Part shown: positions 12,139-23,900 of the stretch, one piece after another
Numbering within the stretch: the stretch's first letter is position 1
Layout of the letters: each line of letters opens with the position of its first letter
Source of the DNA: Lampris incognitus
Taxonomy: Eukaryota > Chordata > Actinopteri > Lampriformes > Lampridae
Length of the DNA: 64,000 nt
Assembly: GCF_029633865.1 (NCBI RefSeq)
Contig: NC_079216.1
Span: forward strand, 25,393,136 to 25,457,135
Direction: 5' to 3'
Position numbers and translations under genes: made by a program
The notes under the pieces: model-generated
What the model was told of the DNA's origin: nothing
Database searches by the model: none
What the model saw: the letters and a program-made list of their open reading frames with translations, nothing else

Positions 12139-12608
12139 TTTTTTAATTTATTTCTAGTTTTTCCCCTTAGCCCACCCGATTAACCCAATGGCATATGGCC
12201 GGAACTCTTGTCGAATAACTCCCCTGGCTCACGTTTCCACGGGAAGGAGATAGGCATAACACCAGCTTCCTTCAAACTCGTGTCGGCTGCTCTCGCTATT
12301 TTACACACTGAAGCCTCGCATGGATCGCATCACCTTCAAGCCGCGAAGGAGGCGTAGGGAGAATGCTTTCAGTTGCTTGGCTACAGGCGCCCGGGTGGGC
12401 CAGAGGGGTCGCTGGAGAACGAAGAGTACCCGAACACTACACCGATCTACACCAACTATCCCTCGGGTAAGGGTGGCCTAATGAATGCCCTACCTCGTGG
12501 ACGCTCTGGCCGTGACCGGTTACGGAGAGTCTGGGATACGAACCTCCCAGCCACATGACGAGCGGATTGCAAGAACAGCGGTTTATTCCGCTCGGCCACC
12601 AGAGCGGC
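12139..12608 (-). mobile_element. tRNA-derived SINE in copia-1
   Basis: On the minus strand the element starts ggccgctctggtggccgagc. Pol III promoter-like boxes follow: A (tggccgagcgg, 12598-12588) and B (ggttcgtatccc, 12544-12533). A roughly 390-bp body is followed by an A-rich tail (aaataaattaaaaaa). A perfect 17-bp TSD brackets it. It separates copia-1 gag from protease. At about 470 bp it is long for a tRNA-SINE. Confidence 0.85.
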
Positions 12609-12625
12609 CTTGCACAGGGATTCTT
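12609..12625. repeat. 17-bp TSD of the SINE, right copy
   Basis: Identical to 12122-12138. It marks the promoter (5') end of the SINE. Confidence 0.9.
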
Positions 12626-13402
12626 GGTGTGTATTATTTTTGCAGTAACTGCACCACTCTTTTCGAAAACATTTTCTTGCCTTGTGCCTTTTTATGCCAC
12701 ACTTGTAACACGTCACGTTGGCATCTTCATCTTTTCTGTTGCTAGCGTGCGTCTTGGTGTGGCCTCGGCCTTGCCTTGCACATGTCTTCATCACAATATC
12801 CGTAGATGGTGCCGTGTTCATTTTCTCCGCCTCTTCATAGACCCGTAGTCTTCTTTTAAAGTCTGCGAACGTAACGTTATCTTCGTTTTGCCTTATGTGG
12901 ACGACTAGCTGCTTAAAAGAGTCTGGTAGCCCGCCTAATGTCATGGCTACGATCAGTCCATCACTCATGGTCTCGCCTGCATCTCTCAGAGCCGTAATGA
13001 GGTTCTCCGCACTTATTATGTAGTTGGTAACACTCTCGTTGTCCGCCATGCGTAACTTGGTCAACGACATGTATACATTTATTATTCGCTGCTTGCTTTT
13101 TCCCGAATAATGTTCTTTCAGTATTCTCAGAGCCTTCCTGCCATCATCAGCGGATTCATGTCTTATCAGCGATAGGCTTTTATCATCTATCAGTCTTATT
13201 AGCTCATCATAGCAATCAGCGTTCTTCCTCCTATCTTCAGCTAACTGTTCTTCGCTAGCGCTGGTGGGCTCACGTAAAATAGTCTCTTTAGTTTCAGAGT
13301 ATGTAAGCAGCCTCGGAATCTTGTTTGCCAAAGGTCATACTTATCTTCCGATTCGTCGAACAAAAGCTGCGGTGCCAGGACTCCTGTTGCTCTGCTTGCC
13401 AT
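12626..13402 (-). pseudogene. Copia-1 Gag (UBN2-type) with zinc knuckle
   Basis: An ATG at 13402-13400 begins MASRATGVLAPQLLFDESED. A one-base change near 13290 shifts it into the main frame (ETILREPTSASEE). The middle holds the copia Gag core (LRILKEHYSGKSKQRIINVY, TNYIISAENLITALRDAGE). The C-terminal part has the CX2CX4HX4C knuckle CYKCGIKRHKARKC and a second cluster CSYCKNNTHQESLC. Gag would form the particle and bind RNA. The SINE interrupts the coding sequence just after the second cluster. Confidence 0.85.
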
Positions 13403-13669
13403 TTTGCTAACACGCTAATTTTACCATGGCCCACTAGCTTGCTATCCTTTTTCTTTGCTAAGCTAGCTTGTTAGCTTTATGGGCTAACGCATAATACGTC
13501 GCGTAAAACTTCTTCCGAGAATATAAACAGAGATTAAAACACTCTGTGATATAAACACTCACTTATCTCCAAGCTGGTCCACATAGCCTGTAGAAGTTCC
13601 GTGTAATACTTCGCGTTAAACTTCTTCCGGAATGCTAGCTTGTGTCCAACTCTGCCTGGGCCCATAACC
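13403..13669 (-). other. Copia-1 leader and primer-binding site
   Basis: The untranslated leader lies between the 5' LTR and gag. At 13669-13656 the minus strand reads ggttatgggcccag, complementary to the anticodon stem-loop of initiator tRNA-Met. The same internal (half-tRNA) primer site is known in Drosophila copia. Copia-2 has the same motif. Confidence 0.75.
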
Positions 13670-13885
13670 TATTGACCTGGGGTGCGCACTATTCTTCTTG
13701 CGTATGGAGGATAAGCAAAGCTTGGCTGTTTTCTCTTTAGCCATTAACGTTAGGCAGATTTATTCAGGCAAATACAGGAGGTCTTGACTCTCCACTACCG
13801 ACTCTTACAATACACACTATCGCACACGTACAACACACACTGTCGCACACAGACAACGTGGCGACGTCGCATCTAAATGTACCGT
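13670..13885 (-). repeat. Copia-1 5' LTR, inner part
   Basis: It runs from the primer-binding site (terminal CAATA, probably decayed CAACA) to the ccgt target site where gypsy-A inserted. The missing outer 35 bp are found at 47753-47787. Confidence 0.8.
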
Positions 13886-14091
13886 TGTAGTGGTTATGGG
13901 GATACATAATTCCCCTTATTGAGCTAGTAGAAACATTGGTTTACAGCTGCTGTTTTCTCAGTTCGGGTTTGCAGTGATACACTTCCGCTGCGCGGGCTTT
14001 TGTTGTTGTTGTAATGGTGGAAGCAATAAATGGTGCACGTTGTGTAGCCGAAAGAGAAAGTTGTCACGACTCCTGCTTGAGCCTCTCTACA
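13886..14091 (+). repeat. Gypsy-A 5' LTR
   Basis: It starts tgtagtggttatgg and ends gcctctctaca, with six mismatches to the 3' copy. It sits inside the copia-1 5' LTR. Confidence 0.92.
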
Positions 14092-14092
14092 C

Positions 14093-14107
14093 TGGTGACC
14101 CTGACGT
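14093..14107 (+). other. Gypsy-A primer-binding site (tRNA-Trp type)
   Basis: tggtgaccctgacgt matches the complement of the tRNA-Trp 3' end (tggtgaccccgacgt) at 14 of 15 bases, starting two bases after the LTR. Confidence 0.7.
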
Positions 14108-14147
14108 TTGTCTCTTGTAGTTATCAGAGACAATCTTTCAAACGAAC

Positions 14148-14205
14148 ATGGTTGACGAAATCAACGCGGTTTCTCTCAAATTGCCAGAGTTCTGGGAGCC
14201 ATCGG
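14148..14205 (+). pseudogene. Gypsy-A Gag, first piece
   Basis: An ATG at 14148 opens MVDEINAVSLKLPEFWEPS. The phrase LPEFW near the N-terminus is typical of this Gag type. Gypsy-B1 interrupts it after about 19 codons. The next piece begins at 20236. Confidence 0.75.
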
Positions 14206-14924
14206 TGTAACCAGGTTAAAATTAATGTTTTTATTTTATTTTGTTTGAGCATGAAATATCACCAAATCCTGTCTGTGTGCTGTTATTTGTGTTTACTACA
14301 TTTTATTTTATGTCATTATTTACTTTTATGTATGTTTTATAACGACCGTCATATACTTGTACTGTCGCTTTAAGAGAGAGGTCTTGTGGGTACACGGAAG
14401 AGGGAACGCGGGAGAGGCCATTTTTGTTTTGTGGGGGGAGTCTCAAGCAGCAATCGAGCCGAGCCACGCGTGTTTCTTACCGTAGCACAGTTTTGCTGGT
14501 TGAGGAGAACGTAACCTTGCGTATCCCTGTAAGAAGATACTGCAAGGTGTAGGATAAAATACTTGTTTATCATTTCTTACATCGGAGTCCCGTGGACGGT
14601 TTCTCCTTCTAACGCACACGAGTGAAGTCCGGGCAGTGGTTGAGCTTCGACCCCCACGTCCGTAAGAAACATCGCTCCAGCTGGAGGACTGGACGTTTGT
14701 CGAAGGGTTTGAAACCAAAATAAATGGCAAGGTGGGCCAAATAGAGTCCTGTGTGTCCCCCCTCCTTCCTTGATCATGATGATGATGATGAGAGACTGAG
14801 GGCCCCCCCCCCAACAACACCTGGGGCCCCACCCAACTAGAACACAACGCAGAGCTAACGATGAGAGTGACGGGCGTGCAGCAGGCTGACCAGCATAGAA
14901 CACCATAGGACTGCCCCCGTTACA
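14206..14924 (+). repeat. Gypsy-B1 5' LTR
   Basis: 719 bp. It contains an AATAAA near 14718 and a short (GAT)n tract whose length differs between copies of the family. Confidence 0.92.
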
Positions 14925-14925
14925 T

Positions 14926-14937
14926 TGGTGCCGTGAC
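14926..14937 (+). other. Gypsy-B1 primer-binding site
   Basis: tggtgccgtgac equals the complement of the last 12 bases of a typical tRNA-His. The match ends there, so the tRNA call is an inference. Gypsy-B2 has the same site. Confidence 0.55.
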
Positions 14938-15380
14938 CCTCCTGGATCCTGAGAGCGACATCAGTTGCTCGCCGCGGGAGGCTGCTGTCGTCATCAAGCC
15001 CCAGACGTCCTCAGGTATTTCTATAGACTGTACACTCATGTTACAGTGGACTGGAGTTGAGCTGTGTGGACACTGGACAGTCATAGCTGTGGTTACCATG
15101 GACTGGGCTGGTGAACAGGACATTTGTATATATTGAAGGAAGAAAAACACGAAAAAAAAGCAAAAAAGTTAATGTTGATGTGATTGAAGGACTCGTGTGA
15201 ATAATCTATTGATGTAAACTACTAGATATGTGCATATGTGATTAATCTATTGGTGAATTTGTTGATTGTATGTGATTGTTTCAATCTCTTAGTGCTTTCT
15301 AGATTCAATTATTTAAATGAATTGAGCTTTTCACTTTTTTATTTTATTTTTTATTTTATCTGAGTGTTAGAGGTAGGAAC

Positions 15381-16436
15381 ATGGCAGAGGGTGGTTCGTA
15401 CGTAGGTGGGGGTAACATTGCTGATCAGGATCTTTTGGATCGCCAGTGTGCTATGGAGAGGGGGTACCAGTTAGATGTGGGTGGGGGTTTACGGCTAGGT
15501 GTAGGTAGGAGTTTCGGGCAGCTCTTAGAGGGCGGGGAACCAGACACCAGAGCACCAGGACCTAGAGACCCGACCACATTTGGCACTCCTCAGTTCACCT
15601 CCACACGCTACGTAGAACGGGCCAGGTCAGGTATCAGCGAAGGGGCTGTGCTAGGTAACAGCGAGCAGCCAGTAGGTGAGTTAGCCATGCTCATTACTCA
15701 GTTAGCAGAGAAGTTCGGAGAGTCAATCACTGCTAAGCTGCAGGAAACACAAATGCTTAGAAACACACACACAGACAGTGCTAGGTCTGCTGAACAGTGT
15801 TCGGAGACAGTGCCTAGTGTTAGAGTAGTAATGCAGACAGACGCTAGGGAGCCTCCTATTTTCAGGGGCGATAGCTCTGATAAGTTTACAGTTCATGAGT
15901 GGGAGAGCCTTATGACTTTGTATTTGAGGAAGCGAGCCATTCCAGTTAGTGAGCAGTCACATGAGATTCTAGCTAAGCTTATGGGGAAAGCAGGGGACGT
16001 GGTGAGGATAAAGCTGCGCGACACATCTGTCGACCACATAGCGAACCCCCACATTATTTTTGATGTACTGAAGCAACACTTTAGTGACCTCACATACTCG
16101 AGCATGCCCCTGGCGGACTTTTACAGTACGCTGCCCAAGCCAGGTGAGGACGCTATGGAGTATTGGATTAGGCTTAATAAGACAGTGGAGGTGGCTGACG
16201 AATGCTTGAAGTGGCAGGGCCGTAGTATTGAAGAGCCAAGCCACGAGGTAAGCATGATGTTTATCAAACACTGTCCAGATCAGTCTCTTGCCAATGTTTT
16301 TAAGTTCAAGTCCGCAGGGAAATGGTCTGCTAGCGAGATCCAAGAGAGGCTTGATGAGCACATGCTGGAGAGGAAGTCCCGTGTTGCTGCAGGTGGACAA
16401 CGTGAAACAGGTGCGGTTTTTGGGCCACGTGGTTGA
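15381..16436 (+). pseudogene. Gypsy-B1 Gag, C-terminally truncated
   Basis: It starts MAEGGSYVGGGNIADQDLLD and is open for 351 codons. The Gag core contains PIFRGDSSDKFTVHEWESLM, ANPHIIFDVLKQHFSD and EYWIRLNKTVEVADECLKW, the capsid-like retrotransposon Gag pattern. The two zinc knuckles present in gypsy-B2 are missing. The last codons come from out-of-frame RT sequence after an internal deletion near 16405. It keeps the capsid-like part but lost RNA binding. B2 has a frameshift within the same gene where B1 is open. Confidence 0.85.
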
Positions 16437-18948
16437 TGGCGGAGGTGTGTCTGTCGATCCCTCCAAAGTAGAGGTAATCTCCAACATGACAGTGCAGGAT
16501 CTCATGGAAGGTGATGGGTGCACGCCTTCTGTTCGTAGGATCAAATCTTTCCTTGGTATGGTATTTTACTACCAGCATTTCCTCCCGAACTGCTCCTCCG
16601 TGGCTAAGCCCCTGTTCGCCCTTACAGCTGGACAAAAGAGGAGGGGGAGGTCAGCTAAGGATAAGAAGCCCCATGGCAGCTTCCGTCAGCTTACCTCCGC
16701 AGACTGGACGGCGGAATGTGGGGAAGCATTTGATCTGTTGAAGACGATGTTACTGGAGTGTGTGGTGCTTGCCCATCCAGACTTTGAGGTGCCTTTCATT
16801 TTGTCGGTCGATGCGTCTTTGGACGGACTCGGCGCGGTGCTGTCTCAAGTGCCCCGAGGAGAGTCCAAGGCCAGACCTGTTGGTTTTGCGAGCAAGTCCC
16901 TCAGTGCCTCACAGCGGAAGTATCCAGCTCATAGACTGGAGTTCATGGCGCTGAAGTGGAGTGTTTGTGAAAAGTTCAGCCACTGGCTGAAGGGTCAAAG
17001 CTTCACCGTTTGGACAGATAATAATCCGCTGACTTATCTCCTAACGAAGCCGAAGCTTGACGCGTGTGAGATCCGCTGGGTGTCTAAGTTGGCGTCTTAC
17101 ACCTTCGATCTCAAACACCTGCCAGGGAAGAAAAACGTGGTGGCGGATTCGTTGATTCGCTACCCTTTTTCCAAGCCCGTCAGTCATAGGCTACTTAGGG
17201 AGCCCGACCCGGCCCTTGTTCAGGAAGCCGACGGGGTTGGGGGGGACTCTGTGCAGGATGTTTTCCGACTCAGTTGCCAGTCCCAAACAGTGAGTAGTGC
17301 GCGATCTGGGTTTGCTTGTGATGCAGCTGAGGTCAGGGCTTTTTGTCAAGCCAAATGTGACTGGCCTGATGCATCAGTATTCACAGCACTCAGTTTGGTC
17401 CAGCACGTTCAGCATCTGTCGGGTGGTCAGGATACACTGCCAATGTTATCCACCGAGGAGCTCAGGTTGAGTCAGGAGCAGGACCCCTGCATCTCCAAGG
17501 TGTTGCCCTTTGTCGCTGTTCGGAAGCGGCCATCGAGACGTGAGAGGCATGGTGCTGACCAGAAGGTCCTCAGGCTGTTGAAACAGTGGGAGAAGTTGGA
17601 AGTCAATGATGGTGTCTTGTACAGGGTGACAAAGGACCCAGTGTCCAAGCAGAGGAGGTCTCAGTATGTTTTACCTCTGAGTCTGAAAGACAAGGCACTG
17701 TCTGGCATCCACGGTCATCAGGGCCAGGACCGTACTCTCTCTCTTGCAAGGCAGCTTTTTTATTGGCGTGACATGGAGAGGGATATCAGAGCATATGTCA
17801 GATGCTGTCGGAGATGTGTGGTTGGGAAGACCCCAGAGCCAGGTGCTTGCACGCCCCTGGAGAGCATTAAAACCTCCGCACCGATGCAGCTTGTGTGTAT
17901 GGATTTCTGGTCCGCTGAGGACAGTAAGCAGCGGTCGGTCGATGTCCTAGTGGTTACTGACCACTTCACTAAGCTTGCTCACGCATTCCCCTGCGCCAAT
18001 CAGACAGCGAAGCAGGTCGACAAGAAACTCTGGGATCATGTATTCTGTGTTTCCGGGTTTCCGGAGAGAATACAATCTGACCAGGGCACAAACTTTGAGA
18101 GCAACCTGATTGCAGAGCTTCTCAGGTTGGCGGGTGTAGCGAAGTCCCACACGACGGCCTACCATCCTATGGGTAATGGCGGGACAGAGCGGTTTAATCG
18201 CACGATGGGGAATATGCTCCGTTCCCTTCCGCTTCAGCAGAAGCAACAGTGGCCTCAGCAGATCCATTCTCTCACGCTCGCGTACAATGCCACTGTTCAC
18301 GAGACCACGGGTTACGCGCCTTTCTTCCTGATGTATGGGCGTGTCCCAAGACTGCCGGTGGATGTTATGTTCAGGCAGGTTTTGCATGACCCTCACGTTG
18401 TTGACTATGACTCTTATGCTCAGTCTCTGCTTTCCTGTCTAAGGAGTGCAATGGAGATCGCTCAGAAGCACTCCACGGCTGAGCAGCAGCATCAGGCACG
18501 ACAGTACAACAGACATGCCAAGGGCACTGTCCTGTCCGTCGGGGATCGTGTTTTGGTTGCGAACCAGAGTGAGCGAGGGAAGAGAAAGTTGGCTGACAAA
18601 TGGGAGAACGGAGTGTACACGGTTGTCGGTGTCAACCCCAATATCCACGTCTACAAGTTTCAGGATGCAGAGGGGCACACCAGGGTGGTGCACAGGAACC
18701 GTTTGTTGGAGGTCAACTTCTTGCCCCTTCCTGAGTTAGATCAGGGTGAGGAGTCCAGTACAACCAGTCAGTTGCTTGACTGCGCAGAGTCCGATGAGGA
18801 GGACAGTGCAGATGGCCTGACGGTCTCAGGGGATGCAGTGGGGCTAGCAGTCTCATCACTTGGAGACTCGCCTAGATCTGAGTGGGCAGAAGCGGAAGAG
18901 TTCATTCCATCTAGTCTGGTAGTCAGTCCTCTGGGGGCCACTGCTTAG
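16408..18948 (+). pseudogene. Gypsy-B1 Pol remnant: RT thumb, RNase H, integrase
   Basis: The frame is open from the fusion point to 18948. It begins in the RT thumb (RFLGHVVDGGGVSVDPSK) and continues through an RNase H-like domain (LSVDASLDGLGAVLSQ, ALKWSVCEKFSHWL, WTDNNPL). An H2C2 zinc finger follows (HGHQGQDRTLS to CCRRCVVGK), then the integrase core with MDFW, SDQGTNFESNL and NGGTERFNRT (D-D-E). The C-terminal part is GDRVLVANQSERGK. Protease and the RT active site are deleted. A TAG at 18946-18948 stands where B2 has CAG, and B2-like sequence continues to about 19200. The integrase looks intact in sequence but has no upstream reading frame to deliver it. Confidence 0.88.
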
Positions 18949-19502
18949 TCTCCACCAAACACAGACGCACCACACATAGAGGCATCACACTCACTCGATG
19001 TAGGCGTTATATCTCACACTGATTCGCACACAGGGGCACCACCCTCACTCGATACAGATGTTGCAGCTCGCACTGTCTCACGCACACAAGTAGAGAGCGA
19101 TGGTCGGGTTAGGACACGCACAGGGAGGGTGGTGAGGTCAGTGAACAGGTTAATAGAATCTATGGCTCAGATACCATTTCTACGGAGTGTGAAGGTTTGA
19201 ACTTTGATGGAGGTTGGAGTCATTCAAACTAGTTTAATGTGAGTTATTAGGTGTCTATCAGACAGGGTTGTTTTGGGCCAAGTGCATGGTGTGGCGTATC
19301 AGGCGTCACATTGATCTAAGGGAATTCTGAGACTTGATCAACCTCATTATTTTCTGGACCTCGTAACCGAGGTAGCTCCTAAGTTGACTGGAGGACTAGG
19401 TCCTTCTTTTCACTTGTGCCAGTAGTCCGTGATGGGCTTTTCCTTTCCTCTTTCTCTTTTTATCCTGCTGTCAGGATGTTGGTGAATTTCAGGTGGGGTG
19501 AA
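18949..19502 (+). other. Gypsy-B1 Pol tail and 3' untranslated part
   Basis: Codons after the TAG still match the B2 C-terminal tail (SHTDSHT and RTRTGRVVRSV) up to a stop at about 19198. Non-coding DNA and the purine tract at 19491-19502 follow. Confidence 0.7.
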
Positions 19503-20231
19503 TGTAACCAGGTTAAAATTAACGTTTTTATTCTATTTTGTTTGAGTATGAAATATCACCAAATCCTGTCTGTGTGCTGTTATTTGTTTACTACATTTTA
19601 TTTTATGTCATTATTTACTTTTATGTATGTTTTATAACGACCGTCATATACTTGTACTGTCGCTTTAAGAGAGAGGTCTTGTGGGTACACGGAAGAGGGA
19701 ACGCGGGAGAGGCCATTTTTGTTTTGTGGGGGGGGGGGCTCTCAAGCAGCGATCGAGCCGAGCCACGCGTGTTTCTTACCGTAGCACGGTTTTGCTGGTT
19801 GAGGAGAACGTAACCTTGAGTATCCCTGTAAGAAGATACTGCAAGGTGTGGGATAAAATACTTGTTTATCCTTTCTTACATCGGAGTCCCGTGGACGGTT
19901 TCTCCTTCTAACGCACACGAGTGAAGTCCGGGCAGTGGTTGAGCTTCGACCCCCACGTCCGTAAGAAACATTGCTCCAGCTGGAGGACTGGACGTTTGTT
20001 GAAGGGTTTAAAACCAAAATAAATGGCAAGGTGGGCCAAATAGAGTCCTGTGTGTCCCCCCTCCTTCCTTGATCATGATGATGATGATGATGATGATGAT
20101 GAGAGACTGAGGGCCCCCCCAACAACACCTGGGGCCCCACCCAACTAGAACACAACGCAGAGCTAACGATGAGAGTGACGGGCGTGCAGCAGGCTGACCA
20201 GCATAGAACACCATAGGACTGCCCCGTTACA
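19503..20231 (+). repeat. Gypsy-B1 3' LTR
   Basis: 729 bp. It differs from the 5' copy by roughly a dozen substitutions and by longer (GAT)n and G runs. Confidence 0.92.
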
Positions 20232-20235
20232 TCGG

Positions 20236-20608
20236 CAACGACATGGTTCGCCCAGGCGGAAGTGCAGTTTGCTATCCGCAAAATAACAGATGACGCTACT
20301 AAATACTACTACGTGGTATCGGCGCTCGGGTGTTCGACTGCAACTAGAGTGGTGAGTCTCCTTACAAATCCTCCGGCGGCAGACAAATACAAGGGGCTCA
20401 AAGATCACCTCTTGAAGATTTTTGAACTTTCCGACGCCGAGAGGGCCCACCGTCTCTTTTCTCTGCAAGGCTTGGGCGACAGCAAGCCATCCGAGCTCAT
20501 GGACACCGCTGACTCTGCTGGGACCGGCGCACACACCTGATTTCCTCTTTGTCCAATTGTTTCTGCGACAACTGCCTGCTCAGGTGCGGGCCGCTTTGGC
20601 TAACACCA
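20236..20608 (+). pseudogene. Gypsy-A Gag, second piece
   Basis: It continues the Gag after gypsy-B1. AEVQFAIRKITDDATKYYYV, LGDSKPSELMD and, after a frame change near 20500, FLFVQLFLRQLPAQVRAALA form the capsid-like pattern of this gypsy group. Copia-2 interrupts it at 20608. The remainder of Gag resumes at 24681. Confidence 0.8.
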
Positions 20609-20899
20609 TGTTAGAAGACTAGACTAATACTTTATGTCTATCTCCGCGCAGATGAAGTGGATTATTAAACCGTTATAAAGAATCGTACTGACTACCGAAC
20701 TTCTGCTGGAGGGAAAAATGCAGCCTCCGTTTATTCGGTCGTTTTGGGAGAAGAAGAAAATGAACAGTGTCTCAGTGACGTAATCAATCCGCGCATGCAA
20801 GCGCAACACCGCCCACTTGTGGACAAACAAAGTCGTAAACAAAATAACAGTACACAGTAACACATAGTCATACAAATACACTGGTGTCATATTTCAACA
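20609..20899 (-). repeat. Copia-2 3' LTR
   Basis: In plus orientation it runs from tgttagaagactag to atttcaaca. It differs from the partner by T/C at two places. Confidence 0.95.
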
Positions 20900-20994
20900 C
20901 TCCCACTTATGAATCATGAGCTTACTGTATACCTTTTCATATTCACAGAACAAAATTAAAAAAAAAACTTGGTATAACCCATACCACTCACATT

Positions 20995-23900
20995 TCACAC
21001 ACCAAACATTGCCTTAGCAAATGTCTTCAGTTTTACCTTGGATGTGGGCTTCGTCATTACATCCACAACCATTTCGTCTGTAGGGCAATACACCAATGAC
21101 ATCCTTTCCTTTGACTCCTTGGAGTACACACAATGGTCTGATTGGTTTTGTGTAAAACCATCACCTGTCAAACACTCGTGTAACAGTAAGTTCCAATTGC
21201 GGCCAGACTGCTTGAGGCCGTAGATTGACTTCTCTAGTTTACACACTAGTTTTTCTCCCTTCTCAATATAACCCTCAGGTTGTTCCATGTATATGTCATA
21301 GTCTATGGGGGCATGAAGATAGGCCGTCTTTACATCCATCTGGTGTAAAATCAAGTCATACTGAGCCGCCTTCTGTAGAAGCACTCGAACACTTGCTAGG
21401 TTGGCTGTTGGCGAAAATGTCTCCCCATAATCCACCCCAGCTCTCTGGCTATATCCCTTTGCGACAAATCTAGCCTTGTACTTGTCGTTTCCGTCTATAT
21501 CTGTCTTTATCGAATACACCCACCTTCCTCCCACTGTTTTCTTGCCCTCTGGCAATTTCGTAAGGGTGAATGTTTTGTTGTCTCTTAGAGACTCCATTTC
21601 CTCGTCCATTGCCCTGGACCACTTTTCTGATTCTGGCGATTCCATGGCCTCTTTAAAGGTCAGAGGGACACCGCACACTGCCCTGTATGCATAATCTATA
21701 GTAGTGAGTGAGCTGTCATCACTGTCGCCCTGACTATAGTCAATCAGGTATCTCGGAGGGTTGCGTTCCCTTTGGGGGTACCTCCCACTGGCTGAGGCTT
21801 GTGATGTCACCCTTGGTTGCTTCTCGTCATCTTCCTCGGGTGCTGACTGTGTACCGTCAGTCTGTACTCTAGGCTGAGTTGCAGCTGTCTCAACAGACTT
21901 TCTCTCTCTTACCCAGTCTTCTGGGTACAGACCTGGTGTCTGAGTATAATTTTCACTAGTTGCCTTGTGTATAAACTTAACTAGTCTGTGTTTCTGTACT
22001 TTCTCTTGGTCAGGGTAGTAGACTAGGTAGGCCGGGCTGTTCTTGTCGTGTCCTACAAAACGCCCCCTCTCACATCTAGAATCTAACTTTCCCTTGTCCT
22101 GCTGGTGAGCATAGCATTCTGTCCCGAACGTTTGCATTCTAGCCATGTTGCACTTTTTTCCTGTCATTGCCGTGTATGGCGTAGTGCCTGTGTGCTTGTT
22201 GAAGCATCTGTTTCTGGTGTGGGCTGCCTCCTGTACAGCATAATGCCAGAGGCTCTTTGGTAGACCACTATGTATTAGCATACACCTTGCCATCTCGAAT
22301 AGTGTGTGTCCTTCTCTCTCTGCAACGCCATTTTGATGGGGAGAGTATGGGCAGGACGTCTCATGTCTTATTTTGTTCCGTCTCAACAGGGTTTGAAACT
22401 CCTTGCCTGTAAACTCAGTTCCATTATCTGACCTTATGCATTTCACTGTCCCATAGGGAGCTACATCTGCCAGAAATTTCTCGGTCGCTTGCACTGTATC
22501 ACTCTTTGTTTTTAAGAAATAAACACACACAGCCCCTGTGCACACATCTGTAAATGATTGCATGTACCTGAAACCATTAATGGACTCGTTTGCCACAGGA
22601 CCGGCTAAATCAGTGTTTACCAACTCCAGTGGTGTCTTGGCTTTGTCTGTAGATTTCCTGTTCCTGTTTTGGGTAAACTTCCCTTCTATGCATACTGCAC
22701 ACTCTTTGTCAGGTTTACACACTTTACCCTTTATATGCATACCATCAGTGATATCCTGTAGCTTTATGATATCGTCATAGTTGCAGCGGCCCATTATCTC
22801 ATGCCAAGTTTCTATATCATGGCTCACATGGCACTTTTCAACAACACATTCAGTTTGCAAATAGTACATTTTCCCCTGTACAAAAATGTCAAACCTGGTA
22901 CCATCCGGTGACATCAGGGCATCCCTGCCCTCTTCGAAGAACACACTGGCTCCGTGTGCTGTCGCAGACTTCACAGAGAAGAGCTCTTGGGGGTACGATG
23001 GAATATATAGTGCGTTCCGCAGTGTCACTCTACACCGTCGCCCCTCACTGTCGAGCAGACATACCGTAGCATCTCCCCTGCCCTGCACCACACCAAAGGT
23101 ACGCTTACCGTCCGCCAGCTCCATGCAGTGTTTCTCTGGCTCGAACGAGCTGTCAAAGCTCTTGAACTTCTTCTTATCATTGACTATGTGGGAAGAAGCC
23201 CCACAGTCCACAATCAATCCTGGTTTGAAATGTTGCCGTCGTCCTGGTCCTGCTGAGCTGGTCTCTCCAGCCTGCACTCTGAAGATGTAGTTCTCTTCTT
23301 CCGCAGCATTCCCCGGTCCCTGACCTCGACCTGCTCCATGACCACCACCGCCGCCGCCATCTTGCTCGCGTGCACACCTCGCTCCATCAGCGCGGTCCTT
23401 CTTCTTGCACACTTTGTCCGTGTGACCCTTGATCCGGCAGAAGCTGCACCACACGCTGCGTGAACAGTCCGATTTCCGATGGCCTTTGTCACCGCATCGC
23501 CAGCACACTGTTTGTTCATCATCTCCCTCACAGCGTTTCACTGGCTTTTTCTTAGGCGCTGCGTGGGCCTTCATCACCCTCTCGGACGTCTCGTCCAATG
23601 CTGTAGCATTAGCTAAATCTTCTGCCGCCTCAAAGTTTCTCAATTTGGCCTTAAATTGTCCCAATGTCAACTCACTGTCACCATGTGTCACCATTAAAGT
23701 GAATGGCTTATATCTCTCGGGTAACCCCCTCATCACCATGGCCATCATTAGTCCCTCACTCGGTGCTTCTCCCACCCCTTTGAGAGCCGTAATGATTTGT
23801 TCAGCTCGGATAATGTATTCGGTTATCGTCTCATTATCAGCTTTCTTTAGCCCAGTCAATGTTACATACAGAGTGACAATCCGGGGTCTGCCCTTACCAA

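Larger units (their letters stand above)
14206..20231 (+). mobile_element. Gypsy-B1: internally deleted Ty3/gypsy element
   Basis: LTRs at 14206-14924 and 19503-20231 begin tgtaaccaggtt and end cgttaca. The TSD is tcgg (14202-14205, 20232-20235). A primer site follows the 5' LTR and a purine tract (aggtggggtgaa, 19491-19502) precedes the 3' LTR. At 6.03 kb it is about 2.2 kb shorter than gypsy-B2 because gag is fused to the end of RT. It inserted in the gag of gypsy-A. Confidence 0.92.

Noticed and set aside
12533..12598. A tRNA gene on the minus strand
   Set aside because: A and B boxes are present, but the sequence continues into a SINE body with a TSD and A-rich tail, and no clean cloverleaf was evident.
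14206..20231. Gypsy-B1 as a recombinant of two families
   Set aside because: Both halves match gypsy-B2 closely; a simple internal deletion explains it.
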